Part shown: piece after piece, positions 52,776 to 60,439 of the stretch | How the letters are laid out: every line of letters starts with the position of its first letter | Numbering within the stretch: the stretch's first letter is position 1 | Assembly (NCBI RefSeq): GCF_006539565.1 | Contig: NZ_BJNG01000036.1 | Span: 62,001 to 126,000, forward strand | Length of the DNA stretch: 64,000 nucleotides | Reading direction: 5' to 3' | DNA from: Pseudonocardia hydrocarbonoxydans | GTDB lineage: Bacteria; Actinomycetota; Actinomycetes; Mycobacteriales; Pseudonocardiaceae | Notes under the pieces: model-generated | Databases searched by the model: none | What the model saw: only the letters and a program-made list of their open reading frames with translations | What the model was told of the DNA's origin: nothing | Program-made: the position numbers and the translations under genes

Positions 52776-53612
52776 GTGCCCCTGTCCGGCGGGGCCCCCG
52801 CGCGTGCGCGCCGCGCCGCGTCCCCCCACTCCGGCGCACCTGCGGGTGCGCCACCCCCTGGAGCTCCTAACGCCGACCGGCCGAGGGGCCTGACCGTCGG
52901 CTTCCGGACCGCGGCCGGGCGCGTCCGGGCCGTGTGCGAGGTCGACCTCGACGTGGCGGCGGGGGAGACGGTGGCCCTGGTCGGCGGGTCCGGGGCCGGG
53001 AAGTCGACGGTGGCGCGCGCGGTCGCGGGGCTCGTCGCCCCCGAGGGTGGGCGGATCCTGCTCGACGGGGTCGACCTGCCGACGCTGCGGCGCCGGGAGG
53101 CCCGGTGGCGTAGGCGGGCCCTGCACCTGGTGTTCCAGGATCCCTACGCGGCGCTGCCCCCGACCCTGCGGGTGGCCGACGTCGTCGCCGAGCCGCTGGT
53201 GATCCACCGGATCGGCGGGCGGGAAGAGCGGGTCGCCGAGGCGCTGGCGGCGGTGCAGCTACCCGGGCGGCTGCACCGCCGGTACGTCCACCAGCTCTCC
53301 GGCGGGGAGCGCCAGCGGGTGGCGCTGGCCCGGGCACTGGTGACCGGCCCGCGGCTGGTGCTCGCCGACGAGCCGACGGCGATGCTGGACGCGTCGCTGC
53401 GCCGCGACCTCGTCGACCTGCTCGGCGCGCTGGCCGCGCAGCGTGGGACGGCGGTCCTGCACATCACCCACGACCTCGCGCTCGCCGCACGCTCCTGCGC
53501 CCGCACCGTGGTGATGCGGGCCGGCCGGGTGGTCGAGCACGGCCCGACCGACGACGTGCTCAGCGCCCCGCAGCACGAGTACACGGCCGCGCTGGTCGCG
53601 GCGTGCCGATGA
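52776..53612 (+). CDS. Orphan Opp/Nik-type ABC transporter ATPase, 5' end doubtful
   Basis: Encodes up to 278 residues. The ATPase core is complete: Walker A GGSGAGKST near residue 70, Q-loop LVFQDPYAALPP, signature LSGGERQRVALARAL near residue 174, Walker B LVLADEPTAMLD and H-loop LHITHD. It resembles DppF/OppF/NikE. No permease, binding protein or partner ATPase is adjacent. The first 35 or so residues are low-complexity and include a terminator-like hairpin (52833-52852). No ATG, GTG or TTG lies between that hairpin and the conserved LTVGFRT. The gene may be a 5'-truncated remnant. Confidence 0.7.
   Translation: MPLSGGAPARARRAASPHSGAPAGAPPPGAPNADRPRGLTVGFRTAAGRVRAVCEVDLDVAAGETVALVGGSGAGKSTVARAVAGLVAPEGGRILLDGVDLPTLRRREARWRRRALHLVFQDPYAALPPTLRVADVVAEPLVIHRIGGREERVAEALAAVQLPGRLHRRYVHQLSGGERQRVALARALVTGPRLVLADEPTAMLDASLRRDLVDLLGALAAQRGTAVLHITHDLALAARSCARTVVMRAGRVVEHGPTDDVLSAPQHEYTAALVAACR
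52833..52852. terminator. GC hairpin inside the presumed N-terminus of the ABC ATPase
   Basis: GGCGCACC (52833-52840) pairs perfectly with GGTGCGCC (52845-52852) around a 4-base loop. It may be the terminator of the upstream unit, arguing that the ABC coding region really begins later. Confidence 0.45.
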
Positions 53613-53628
53613 TAAGGAAGCGCCCCCC

Positions 53629-54927
53629 ATGGTTGACGTGTCACCGCCTGACCTGTCACTGCACGATGTCGCCCTGCTGGACATGGACGTCCGGTCCCCG
53701 GAACCGTCGGTGGACGGCGACCGGATCGACCTCTACCGCCTGCCCGTCACCGACCTGGGCCGGTACCGGCTCGTCGTGGTGCCGGGCATGGCCGACCAGG
53801 AGTTCCTGGCCCGGCACCGCGAGGTGATCCGCGGCTACCTCGACGGCGGCGGGGTGCTGCTGTTCGGCGGGCACCTGCACCGGGACTGGCTGCCCGGGGC
53901 GTCGCGGTTCGTGCCGTTGCACCCGCCGTCGCTCGCGTCGTACCGGGTCGCCGAGATCGCCCCGCACCCGATCTTCGACGGGGTGGGGCCCGACGACCTC
54001 ACCTTCCGCCGCGGCGTCGCCGGGTTCTTCGCCCGCGGCCACCACCCGCCGCCGCCGGGCGCGCAGGTGCTGGTCCGGCTGGCCGGCGGGGAGCCCGCCA
54101 CGTACGTCGACCAGGTCTCCACCGCGGGCACGATCGTCGTGCACACCACCGCCGACCTGTTCACCCACGGCGAGCCGGGCACCCCCGCGGCCCGGGTGCC
54201 CGGCCAGCTCGTGGCGTGGGCCCGGGCGCAGGGGCGACGCGACGGCGGCGCCTCGGCGCCGGTGGCCGCCCCGGCGGACGGCCCGCCGGGCACCGGGACC
54301 GGGCACGGCCTGGCCGCCGTCCACAGCGGGTCGGCCCCGCACCACCGCGCGCTCACCACGCCCCAGTACGCCCGCCACCTCACCGGTGGCCTGCTCTACC
54401 TGCCCGACCTCGCCCGCACCGACCTCACCGGGTACGACGCGGTGGTCCTCCCGGAACGGATGCACCGCGGCCTGCTCACCGCCGCGGCCCCCCGGCTGCA
54501 CGAGCTGCTCGACGCGGGCGGCACGATCGTCGCGTTCGCCGGTGGGGAGCCGCTTCCGGAGTTCCTGCCCGGGGTCCGCTTCGACCCGCGGCCGACGAAC
54601 TTCTGGTGGTGGCTCGAACCCGGCGCCGGCCTCGGCCTGCGCACGCCCTCGCCGGAGCACCCGCTGTTCGAGCACCTGTCGCTGCGCGACTGCACCTGGC
54701 ACTACCACGGCGCGCTCACCCCGCCCGCGGGTGCGCAGACCCTGGTCGCGCTGCCCAGCGGGGAGGCGCTGCTCTACGTCGACCGGGTCAGCACCCCGGG
54801 CACGCTCGTCGTCTCCACGCTGGACCCGCTGACCCACTTCGGCGGCCACTTCATGCCCGCCACCGAGCGGTTCCTCGACGGGTTCCTGCCGTGGCTGGGC
54901 GGCGCGGTCGTGCGGAGTGCCCGGTGA
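53629..54927 (+). CDS. Internally duplicated amidotransferase/ThuA-like protein
   Basis: Encodes 432 residues made of two homologous halves (about 10-200 and 220-430). Each has the order: strand, YRLVVVPG / YDAVVLPE, a GGGVLLFGG / GGTIVAFAGG loop, HPIFDGV / HPLFEHL, and PPGAQVLVRLAGGEPATYVD / PAGAQTLVALPSGEALLYVD near the end. The fold resembles class I glutamine amidotransferase or ThuA-like domains, but no catalytic Cys is seen at the nucleophile elbow. The function is not known. It follows the ABC gene by 16 bases and is coupled to the next gene by a GTGA overlap. Confidence 0.7.
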   Translation: MVDVSPPDLSLHDVALLDMDVRSPEPSVDGDRIDLYRLPVTDLGRYRLVVVPGMADQEFLARHREVIRGYLDGGGVLLFGGHLHRDWLPGASRFVPLHPPSLASYRVAEIAPHPIFDGVGPDDLTFRRGVAGFFARGHHPPPPGAQVLVRLAGGEPATYVDQVSTAGTIVVHTTADLFTHGEPGTPAARVPGQLVAWARAQGRRDGGASAPVAAPADGPPGTGTGHGLAAVHSGSAPHHRALTTPQYARHLTGGLLYLPDLARTDLTGYDAVVLPERMHRGLLTAAAPRLHELLDAGGTIVAFAGGEPLPEFLPGVRFDPRPTNFWWWLEPGAGLGLRTPSPEHPLFEHLSLRDCTWHYHGALTPPAGAQTLVALPSGEALLYVDRVSTPGTLVVSTLDPLTHFGGHFMPATERFLDGFLPWLGGAVVRSAR

Positions 54928-55436
54928 GGGGGCCGCTGGTCGTCGTCGACCAGGGGACGGTGCTGCGGTTCGGCGTCGAGGACCTGATGCGCTACCACGG
55001 GCCCGGGTTCCCCGGCGGCGTCGCGCACGGGTTCACCGCGATGGAGCGGGCGCTGCCCCTGCTCGCCCCGGACGGGGTGCCGGAGCGCCGGGCGATCCGG
55101 CTGGAGACCGCCTTCCCCGGTCCCGGCGCCCGCGACGGGGTCGAGCTGGTCACCCGGGCGGTCACCGAGGGGCGCTACACCGTCGACCCGGCGCTGGCCA
55201 TGGTCGAGCGCGGGACGACCCTGGAGCGCTACGTGTTCCGCTTCCGCGCCGGGGACCGCGCGGTGACCGTCGCGATCCGCGACGGGTTCGTCACCGACGA
55301 GTTCATCGCCCTGTCCCGGCAGCCGGGGCGCAGCGCGGCGCAGGACGCGCACCTGGCGGTGCTCAAGCAGGAGATGGCCGACCGGCTGCTCGCGGTGCCC
55401 GCCGCAGAGGTCTACGACGTGGTCGGCCGGGGATGA
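54924..55436 (+). CDS. FmdE-like protein lacking the cysteine ligands
   Basis: Encodes 170 residues. The segment RYHGPGFPGGVAHGFTAMERAL parallels the HG-x-C-PG-x-x-x-G-x-x-M motif of FmdE/FwdE proteins, with Pro-Gly-Phe where the Cys would be. GVELVTRAVTEGRYTVD parallels their second conserved block. No zinc ribbon follows. The assignment is therefore tentative. The GTG at 54924 overlaps the stop of the duplicated protein. Its TGA abuts the stop of the convergent CobW gene with no gap. Together with the ABC ATPase it suggests a metal- or cofactor-linked cluster. Confidence 0.6.
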   Translation: MRGPLVVVDQGTVLRFGVEDLMRYHGPGFPGGVAHGFTAMERALPLLAPDGVPERRAIRLETAFPGPGARDGVELVTRAVTEGRYTVDPALAMVERGTTLERYVFRFRAGDRAVTVAIRDGFVTDEFIALSRQPGRSAAQDAHLAVLKQEMADRLLAVPAAEVYDVVGRG

Positions 55437-56579
55437 TCACGCCACGTGGTGGTGGTCCTCGACCTCCCAGGCGGGCAGCGGGTCGGGGTAGGTGCGCCAC
55501 ACGTCGGGGCCGGCGGCGGCCTCCGCGTCGGTGAGCAGTGCGGCGTCGAGGCGGCGGTAGGTCTCGTCCCGGGTGACCCCGGTCCCGATGACGACGAGCT
55601 CCTGGCCGGCCGGGGCGCGGTCGGCGATCAGCTCGCCCGGCTCGAACGTCAGGTTGGGCCCGGCCTGCGACCACACGGCGAGCACGTCGGGGCGGGTGGC
55701 GATGCGGCAGAAGCCCTTGCTGCGCAGCACCCCCGGCCAGTCGTCGACGGCGGCCAGCAGGCGGGCCGGGTGGAACGGGCGGGCGGCCCGGTAGACCACC
55801 GAGCCGATCCCGTACTCCTCGGTCTCGGGGGTGTGGCTGCCGGCGAGCTCGGCGGCCCAGCCGGGCAGGGTGGCGGCGGTGATCGGGTCGTAGCGGCCGG
55901 TGTCGAGGATCTCGGCCAGGTCGACGCGCCCGCGCCGGGCCCGCACCATCCGCGCCCCCGGGTTCAGCCGGCGCAGCAGCGCCTCGAGCGTGCCCAGCTG
56001 CCCGTCGTCGACCAGGTCGGTCTTGGAGACCACGAGCACGTCGGCGAACTCGACCTGGTCGACGAGCAGGTCGGAGATCGCCCGCTCGTCGGTGGCGGAG
56101 GCCTCCAGCCCGCGCTCGGCCAGCGCGTCGCCCTCGACGAGCTCGGCCACGAACCCGGCCGCGTCGACGACGGTGACCATGGTGTCCAGGCGGGCGTGGT
56201 CGGACAGGCTCGTGCCGTCGTCGAAGACCCACTCGAAGGTCGCCGCGACCGGCATCGGCTCGGAGATGCCGCTGGACTCGATCAGCACCGTGTCGAAGCG
56301 CCCGGTGCGGGCCAGCTCGCCCACGGTCTGCAGCAGGTCCTCCCGCAGGGTGCAGCAGATGCAGCCGTTGGTCAGCTCGACCAGCCGCTCCTCGGTCCGG
56401 TCCAGGTGCCCCTGGCCGGCCAGCAGCGCCGCGTCGATGTTGACCTCGCTCATGTCGTTGACGACGACGGCGACCCGGCGGCCCTCGCGGTTGGCCAGCA
56501 CGTGGTCGAGCAGCGTGGTCTTGCCGGCGCCGAGGAAGCCGGACAGCACCGTCACGGACGGGCGGGGATCGGTCGTCAC
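55437..56579 (-). CDS. CobW/G3E-family GTPase (zinc metallochaperone type)
   Basis: Encodes 380 residues. The P-loop GFLGAGKTT is near residue 15, the metal-binding NGCICCTLR near residue 72, the guanine motif SKTDLVDD near residue 185, the CobW C-terminal domain after about 265, and a His-rich end VEDHHHVA. GTPases of this type (YciC/ZNG1) insert zinc into client proteins. The GTG at 56579 is favoured because a 17-bp Zur-like palindrome lies 18 bases upstream, which would be inside the gene if the longer frame to 56630 were used. Zinc repression is therefore likely. Confidence 0.92.
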   Translation of the reverse strand: MTTDPRPSVTVLSGFLGAGKTTLLDHVLANREGRRVAVVVNDMSEVNIDAALLAGQGHLDRTEERLVELTNGCICCTLREDLLQTVGELARTGRFDTVLIESSGISEPMPVAATFEWVFDDGTSLSDHARLDTMVTVVDAAGFVAELVEGDALAERGLEASATDERAISDLLVDQVEFADVLVVSKTDLVDDGQLGTLEALLRRLNPGARMVRARRGRVDLAEILDTGRYDPITAATLPGWAAELAGSHTPETEEYGIGSVVYRAARPFHPARLLAAVDDWPGVLRSKGFCRIATRPDVLAVWSQAGPNLTFEPGELIADRAPAGQELVVIGTGVTRDETYRRLDAALLTDAEAAAGPDVWRTYPDPLPAWEVEDHHHVA

Positions 56580-56597
56580 CCGCCCAGTCAAGCGTGA

Positions 56598-56614
56598 TTG
56601 AACATGATGTTCAA
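56598..56614. promoter_or_regulatory. Zur-type operator upstream of the CobW gene
   Basis: TTGAACATGATGTTCAA is a perfect odd palindrome centred on G. It fits the actinobacterial Zur consensus TGANAATGATTNTCA and shares spacing with the site at 37463. It lies 18 bases before the GTG start. Confidence 0.78.
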
Positions 56615-56645
56615 ATAGGGCGACGCGCATGCCTCCCGCCCGAGT

Positions 56646-56708
56646 TCAACCAGATGGTTGACGACGGGAGGGGTGGTCGCTAGCCTCTTGCTCAACCAAC
56701 TGGTTGAG
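56646..56708. promoter_or_regulatory. Twin operators TCAACCANNTGGTTGA for the ArsR repressor
   Basis: TCAACCAGATGGTTGA at 56646-56661 and CTCAACCAACTGGTTGAG at 56691-56708 are perfect inverted repeats with a 2-base centre, 46 bases apart. The second lies just before the AAAGGAGG site of the ArsR gene, so autoregulation is likely. Confidence 0.75.
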
Positions 56709-56721
56709 AAAGGAGGTGACC

Positions 56722-57087
56722 GTGGCCGACGACGACCAGCTCTCCCGGGTGTTCGCCGCCCTCGCCGATCCCACGCGGCGCGACATCGTCGCCCGGCTCG
56801 CCGCGGGCGACGCCACCGTCGGGGACCTGGCCGCGCCCTACGACGTGTCCGTCCAGGCGGTGTCCAAGCACATCCGGGTGCTCACCGACGTCGGCCTGGT
56901 CAGCCAGACCCGCGACGCCCAGCGGCGCCCGTGCCACCTGGAGGCGGACGTCCTGGACCTGATGACGGCCTGGATCGAGCGGTACCGCCGCCAGGCGCAG
57001 GCGCGCTACGAGCGCCTCGACGACGTCCTCGCCGAGATGGGCGAGGACGGGCACGACCCACGACGATCACGAGGAGCAGCATCATGA
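56722..57087 (+). CDS. ArsR-family transcriptional regulator
   Basis: Encodes 121 residues. The winged-helix starts VFAALADPTRRDIVARLAAG and has the recognition helix VSVQAVSKHIRVLTDVGLV near residue 48. There is no CxC metal-binding motif (only one Cys), so it belongs to the ArsR group paired with SRPBCC proteins rather than the metal sensors. The GTG at 56722 follows AAAGGAGGTGA; an in-frame GTG at 56716 is also possible. Its stop overlaps the ATG of the next gene (ATGA). Twin operators lie directly upstream. Confidence 0.9.
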   Translation: MADDDQLSRVFAALADPTRRDIVARLAAGDATVGDLAAPYDVSVQAVSKHIRVLTDVGLVSQTRDAQRRPCHLEADVLDLMTAWIERYRRQAQARYERLDDVLAEMGEDGHDPRRSRGAAS

Positions 57088-57563
57088 GCACCACCCGGTA
57101 CGCGGTCACCATCGAGGCCGACCCGACCCTGCCGATCATCCGGATCACCCGCGAGTTCGACGCCACCCCGGCGCAGCTGATGCGGGCCCACACCGATCCC
57201 GAGCTGTTCGCCCGCTGGATCGGCCCCGACGGCATGGCGACCACGATCCTGGACTGGGACGCCACCACCGGCGGGCGCTGGCGCTACGTCGCCGCGCGCG
57301 ACGGGCAGGAGTACGGCTTCCACGGCAGCTTCCACGAGGTCGGCCCCGACCGCATCGTGCAGACCTTCACCTTCGACGGCCAGCCCGACGGCGTCGCGCT
57401 GGAGACGCTGCGGTTCACCGACCTGGGCGACGGCCGGACCCGGCTGGAGGCCCAGTCGCTCGTCGACAGCATCGAGGGCCGCGACCAGTGGCTGGCCAGC
57501 GGCATGGAGACCGGCGTCGAGCAGGGCTACGCCAAGCTCGACGCCCTCGTCGCGGAGCTGTGA
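57084..57563 (+). CDS. AHSA1-type SRPBCC-domain protein
   Basis: Encodes 159 residues. The fold pattern ITREFDATPAQLMRAHTDPELFARWIGP and GGRWRYV...EYGFHGSFHEV, quoted by these ends, is typical of SRPBCC proteins annotated as activator-of-Hsp90-ATPase-like. ArsR-SRPBCC pairs are common in actinobacteria and are thought to respond to a small hydrophobic ligand. The ATG at 57084 overlaps the ArsR stop. It is convergent with the enoyl-CoA hydratase gene. Confidence 0.9.
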   Translation: MSTTRYAVTIEADPTLPIIRITREFDATPAQLMRAHTDPELFARWIGPDGMATTILDWDATTGGRWRYVAARDGQEYGFHGSFHEVGPDRIVQTFTFDGQPDGVALETLRFTDLGDGRTRLEAQSLVDSIEGRDQWLASGMETGVEQGYAKLDALVAEL

Positions 57564-57567
57564 GGGA

Positions 57568-58386
57568 TCAGGGCGCCGCGGAGGGGAAGCGCGGCGCCCG
57601 CTTCTCGCGCAGCGCGGTGTGGCCCTCGACGACGTCGGGGCCCATGAACGTCAGCGCCTCGTAGGCCAGCGACTGGTCGAAGGTCGGCCCGGCCGCGCGC
57701 AGCCAGTTGTTGAGCGCCTTCTTGGTCAGCCGGATCGCCGAGCGCGACCCCGTGGCGAGCACCTCGGCCACGCGCAGCGCCTCGTCGAGGACCTCGTCGC
57801 GGGGGAGCGCCTTGGCCACCATGCCGAGGCGCTCGGCCTCCGCGCCGGTGACCATCTCGCCGGTGAGCAGGTAGTAGCGGGCCTTGGCCATGCCCGCGAG
57901 CAGCGGCCAGATGATGGCGGCGTGGTCGCCCGCGGCGACGCCGAGCCGCACGTGCCCGTCGCCGATCCTCGCGTCCTCCGCGGCGATCGCGACGTCGGCG
58001 AGCAGGGCGACCACGGTGCCGGCCCCGACGGCGACGCCGTTGATCGCGGAGACGATCGGCTTCTCGCAGTCGATGATGTTGTAGACGAGCTCGCCCGCCT
58101 CCTTGAGCATGGCCTGGACCCGGTCGTAGTCGCCGGCCATCCGCTCGACCCACGCCAGGTCACCGCCCGCGGAGAAGGCCTTGCCCGCCCCGGTGATGAC
58201 GGCGACGGAGGTCTCGGGGTCGGCGTCGACGTCGCGCCAGACGCGGGCCAGCTCGGCGTGCATCCCCTCGTCGGCGGCGTTGTACTTCTCCGGCCGGTCG
58301 ATCGTGATCAGCAGGACGCCGTGCTCGCGGCGGGTGAACGTCAGCTGCTCGTAGTCCTCGAAGCGCACCGGCGGAGTCAACCACAC
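57568..58386 (-). CDS. Enoyl-CoA hydratase/isomerase family protein
   Basis: Crotonase-fold protein of 272 residues. The oxyanion-hole segments [12 protein letters not shown] (about residue 70) and [18 protein letters not shown] (about residue 115) are clear. Position 140 has [15 protein letters not shown], where many hydratases carry a Glu, so the precise reaction is uncertain. A later in-frame GTG at 58368 (MRFEDYEQL) is an equally good start, as neither has a clear Shine-Dalgarno. It diverges from the SDR gene; a TetR-type operator lies between them. Confidence 0.88.
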   Translation of the reverse strand: MWLTPPVRFEDYEQLTFTRREHGVLLITIDRPEKYNAADEGMHAELARVWRDVDADPETSVAVITGAGKAFSAGGDLAWVERMAGDYDRVQAMLKEAGELVYNIIDCEKPIVSAINGVAVGAGTVVALLADVAIAAEDARIGDGHVRLGVAAGDHAAIIWPLLAGMAKARYYLLTGEMVTGAEAERLGMVAKALPRDEVLDEALRVAEVLATGSRSAIRLTKKALNNWLRAAGPTFDQSLAYEALTFMGPDVVEGHTALREKRAPRFPSAAP

Positions 58387-58417
58387 CTACGGTGGGCCGA
58401 CCAGGGCGACCGAATAC

Positions 58418-58431
58418 CGACCGTCTGGTTG
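58418..58431. promoter_or_regulatory. Candidate TetR operator between the hydratase and SDR genes
   Basis: CGACCGTCTGGTTG matches 11 of 14 bases with a site ahead of the TetR gene at 59898 (CGACCGCACGGTTG). Both are imperfect ACCG-NN-NGGT palindromes. It lies between two divergent genes next to that regulator. Confidence 0.5.
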
Positions 58432-58492
58432 AACAAATCGGGGCCGGGTCGGTAGCGTCGGCGGCTCGACGACGGAGAGGTGGGGGCGTCCG

Positions 58493-59233
58493 GTGGATCT
58501 CGGGAACAAGGTCGCGCTGGTGACCGGCGCGGCGTCCGGCATCGGCCGCGCGATCGCGGCCGGGCTGGCGACGGCCGGGGCGACGGTGGCCGCGGTGGAC
58601 CGGGACGCCGAGGGGCTGGCCGAGACCGTGCGCGCCATCGGCGGAGCGTCCACGGCGCACCGGGTCGACCTGGCGGAACCCGCGGCGATCCTCGCGCTGC
58701 GCGACGAGGTCGTCGCGGCGCACGGCCTGCCCGACGTCGTCGTGAACGCGGCGGGGTTCGACCGGGTCGAGCCGTTCATGCAGAACGACGACGCGCTGTG
58801 GGAGGCCTTGACGACGGTCAACTTCCTCGGCCCGGTCCGGCTCACGCACGCGTTCCTGGAGCCGATCCTGGCCGCGGGGCGCACCGCCAAGATCGTCAAC
58901 ATCGCCAGCGACGCGGGCCGGGTCGGCAGCCTGGGGGAGACGGTCTACTCCGGCACCAAGGGCGGCCTGATCGCGTTCACGAAGTCGCTGGCCCGGGAGA
59001 TGGCGCGGCACCGGATCAACGTCAACTGCGTGTGTCCCGGGCCGACCGACACCCCGCTGTTCGCGACGCTGCCGGAGAAGGTGCGCGACGGGCTGGTGCG
59101 GGCGATCCCGTTCCGCCGCCTGGCCACCCCCGAGGAGATCGCCGACGCGGTGCTGTTCTTCGCCTCGCACCGCTCGGACTTCGTCACCGGGCAGGTGCTC
59201 AGCGTCAGCGGCGGCCTGACGATGGCGGGCTGA
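58493..59233 (+). CDS. SDR-family oxidoreductase
   Basis: NAD(P)-dependent short-chain dehydrogenase of 246 residues. The cofactor motif TGAASGIG is at residues 11-18, the NAAG motif near residue 87, the catalytic Ser in IASDAG near residue 140, and YSGTK near residue 152. The sequence resembles beta-hydroxyacyl-CoA dehydrogenases such as BadH and FabG-like enzymes. With the divergent enoyl-CoA hydratase it could complete two steps of beta-oxidation of a cyclic or branched acid. The GTG at 58493 begins MDLGNKVALVTG. Its 3' end overlaps the convergent TetR gene by 29 bases. Confidence 0.91.
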   Translation: MDLGNKVALVTGAASGIGRAIAAGLATAGATVAAVDRDAEGLAETVRAIGGASTAHRVDLAEPAAILALRDEVVAAHGLPDVVVNAAGFDRVEPFMQNDDALWEALTTVNFLGPVRLTHAFLEPILAAGRTAKIVNIASDAGRVGSLGETVYSGTKGGLIAFTKSLAREMARHRINVNCVCPGPTDTPLFATLPEKVRDGLVRAIPFRRLATPEEIADAVLFFASHRSDFVTGQVLSVSGGLTMAG

Positions 59234-59873
59234 CCCCCGCGCCACGGGAGCTCAGCATCCGCGCCGCGGTCTCGACGACCAGCTCGCGCAGCTCGGCCCG
59301 GCGCTCCGGGGGCAGCGACGGGCGGATCCACAGCGACGACTGGTTGAGCACCCCGTGCAGGCACTGCAGCGCCACGTCGGCGTCGGGGCAGTCGAACTCG
59401 CCCGCGGCGATGCCGGCCTCGACGACCCGGCGGAAGATCGCGTCGTGCCGGCGACGGCTGTCCTTGATGACCGGCTCGAAGGACCCGGGCCAGGTGTTCG
59501 GCCAGGAGAACACCGTCGCGACCTCGGGCGCGGTGTCGGTGAGGATCCGGACCTGCTCGCGGATCAGCACCCGGATCCGGTCGTCCGCGCTCTCGCCCGC
59601 CACGCGGTCGAGCTCGCGTTCGAGGTGGTCGTTGACCAGCACGGTCAGCGCCTCCAGCGCCGCCGCCACCAGCTCGTCCTTGCCGGAGAAGTAGTGGTAG
59701 AGCGTGGCCTTGGCGATGTCGGTCCGCTCGGCCACCTCCTCCAGGCTCGTGCCCTGGTAGCCGCGCTCGGACAGCAGCAGCGCCGCCGTGCGGACGATCT
59801 CGGCCTTGCGGCGGTCCCGCCGGCGCGCGACCCGGCCCGACGCCCGCGGGGCGGTCCTCGGTTCGCTCGGCAC
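59205..59873 (-). CDS. TetR-family transcriptional regulator
   Basis: Encodes 222 residues. The DNA-binding domain (about residues 23-68) includes ERGYQGTSLEEVAERTDIA and KATLYHYFSGKDELV. The ligand-binding half resembles fatty-acyl-responsive TetR_C domains. The GTG at 59873 begins an Arg-rich N-terminus. Matching operator-like sites ahead of itself and in the hydratase/SDR promoter region suggest it controls that unit. The ligand may be an acyl-CoA; this is inference. Confidence 0.9.
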   Translation of the reverse strand: MPSEPRTAPRASGRVARRRDRRKAEIVRTAALLLSERGYQGTSLEEVAERTDIAKATLYHYFSGKDELVAAALEALTVLVNDHLERELDRVAGESADDRIRVLIREQVRILTDTAPEVATVFSWPNTWPGSFEPVIKDSRRRHDAIFRRVVEAGIAAGEFDCPDADVALQCLHGVLNQSSLWIRPSLPPERRAELRELVVETAARMLSSRGAGVSPPSSGRR

Positions 59874-59897
59874 CGATCGACCCTACATCCATGAAGT

Positions 59898-59911
59898 CGA
59901 CCGCACGGTTG
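59898..59911. promoter_or_regulatory. Candidate autoregulatory TetR operator
   Basis: CGACCGCACGGTTG has a perfect ACCG-CA-CGGT core, 25 bases ahead of the TetR start. It resembles the site at 58418. Confidence 0.5.
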
Positions 59912-59993
59912 GGAGTTCGGCGGGTGTAACCCGGACGGCCCTCGGCGCGTCCTCCTGGGCAGAGACGCCACCCACCCACCCGAGGAGCCCCCG

Positions 59994-60368
59994 ATGACCG
60001 ACGTCTACCACCCCGAGGACGGCACCGTCGTCGCGCTGAGCGACGACGACGGCGACGGCTACCAGGAGACCACCCGCGTCGACCACGACGACGACGGCGA
60101 GGCCGACGTGGTCCTCATCGACAGCGACGGCGACACCCACGACGACGTCGCCCTGTTCGACAACGACAGCGGCGACCGCACCTTCGCCCCCGACGTCTAC
60201 GCCTTCGACACCGACGGCGACGGGCGCGCGGACATCGTCTACGACGACCTCGACTACGACGGGGACATCGACCGGGTGACCGGCGGCGGCAACGCGCGGC
60301 TGGCCGACGCCAACCCCTACGGCCCGGACCTGCAGGACACCGTCGACCGGGTGTACGACGCGCTCTGA
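59994..60368 (+). CDS. Acidic protein with D-x-D-G-D calcium-binding-like repeats
   Basis: Encodes 124 residues, of which about a quarter are Asp. Five or six repeats of the form DxDGDxxxD occur (DDDGDGYQE, DHDDDGEAD, DSDGDTHDD, DTDGDGRAD, DYDGDIDR), like thrombospondin type 3 or FG-GAP/EF-hand calcium loops. No signal peptide is present, so it is predicted to be cytoplasmic or exported non-classically. The ATG at 59994 has CGAGGAG 6 bases upstream. It stands alone between TetR and the broken epimerase gene. Calcium binding is inference. Confidence 0.8.
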   Translation: MTDVYHPEDGTVVALSDDDGDGYQETTRVDHDDDGEADVVLIDSDGDTHDDVALFDNDSGDRTFAPDVYAFDTDGDGRADIVYDDLDYDGDIDRVTGGGNARLADANPYGPDLQDTVDRVYDAL

Positions 60369-60439
60369 GCCGCGTTCCACGGAACGCACCCGACCGTGCG
60401 CCGCCGCGGGCCCGGTCGTCCGAACCCGGGTCGGCGCCG

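Noticed and set aside
49007-56614. Integrated genomic island
   Set aside because: No integrase, flanking direct repeats or change in base composition could be seen, so transfer is not supported.
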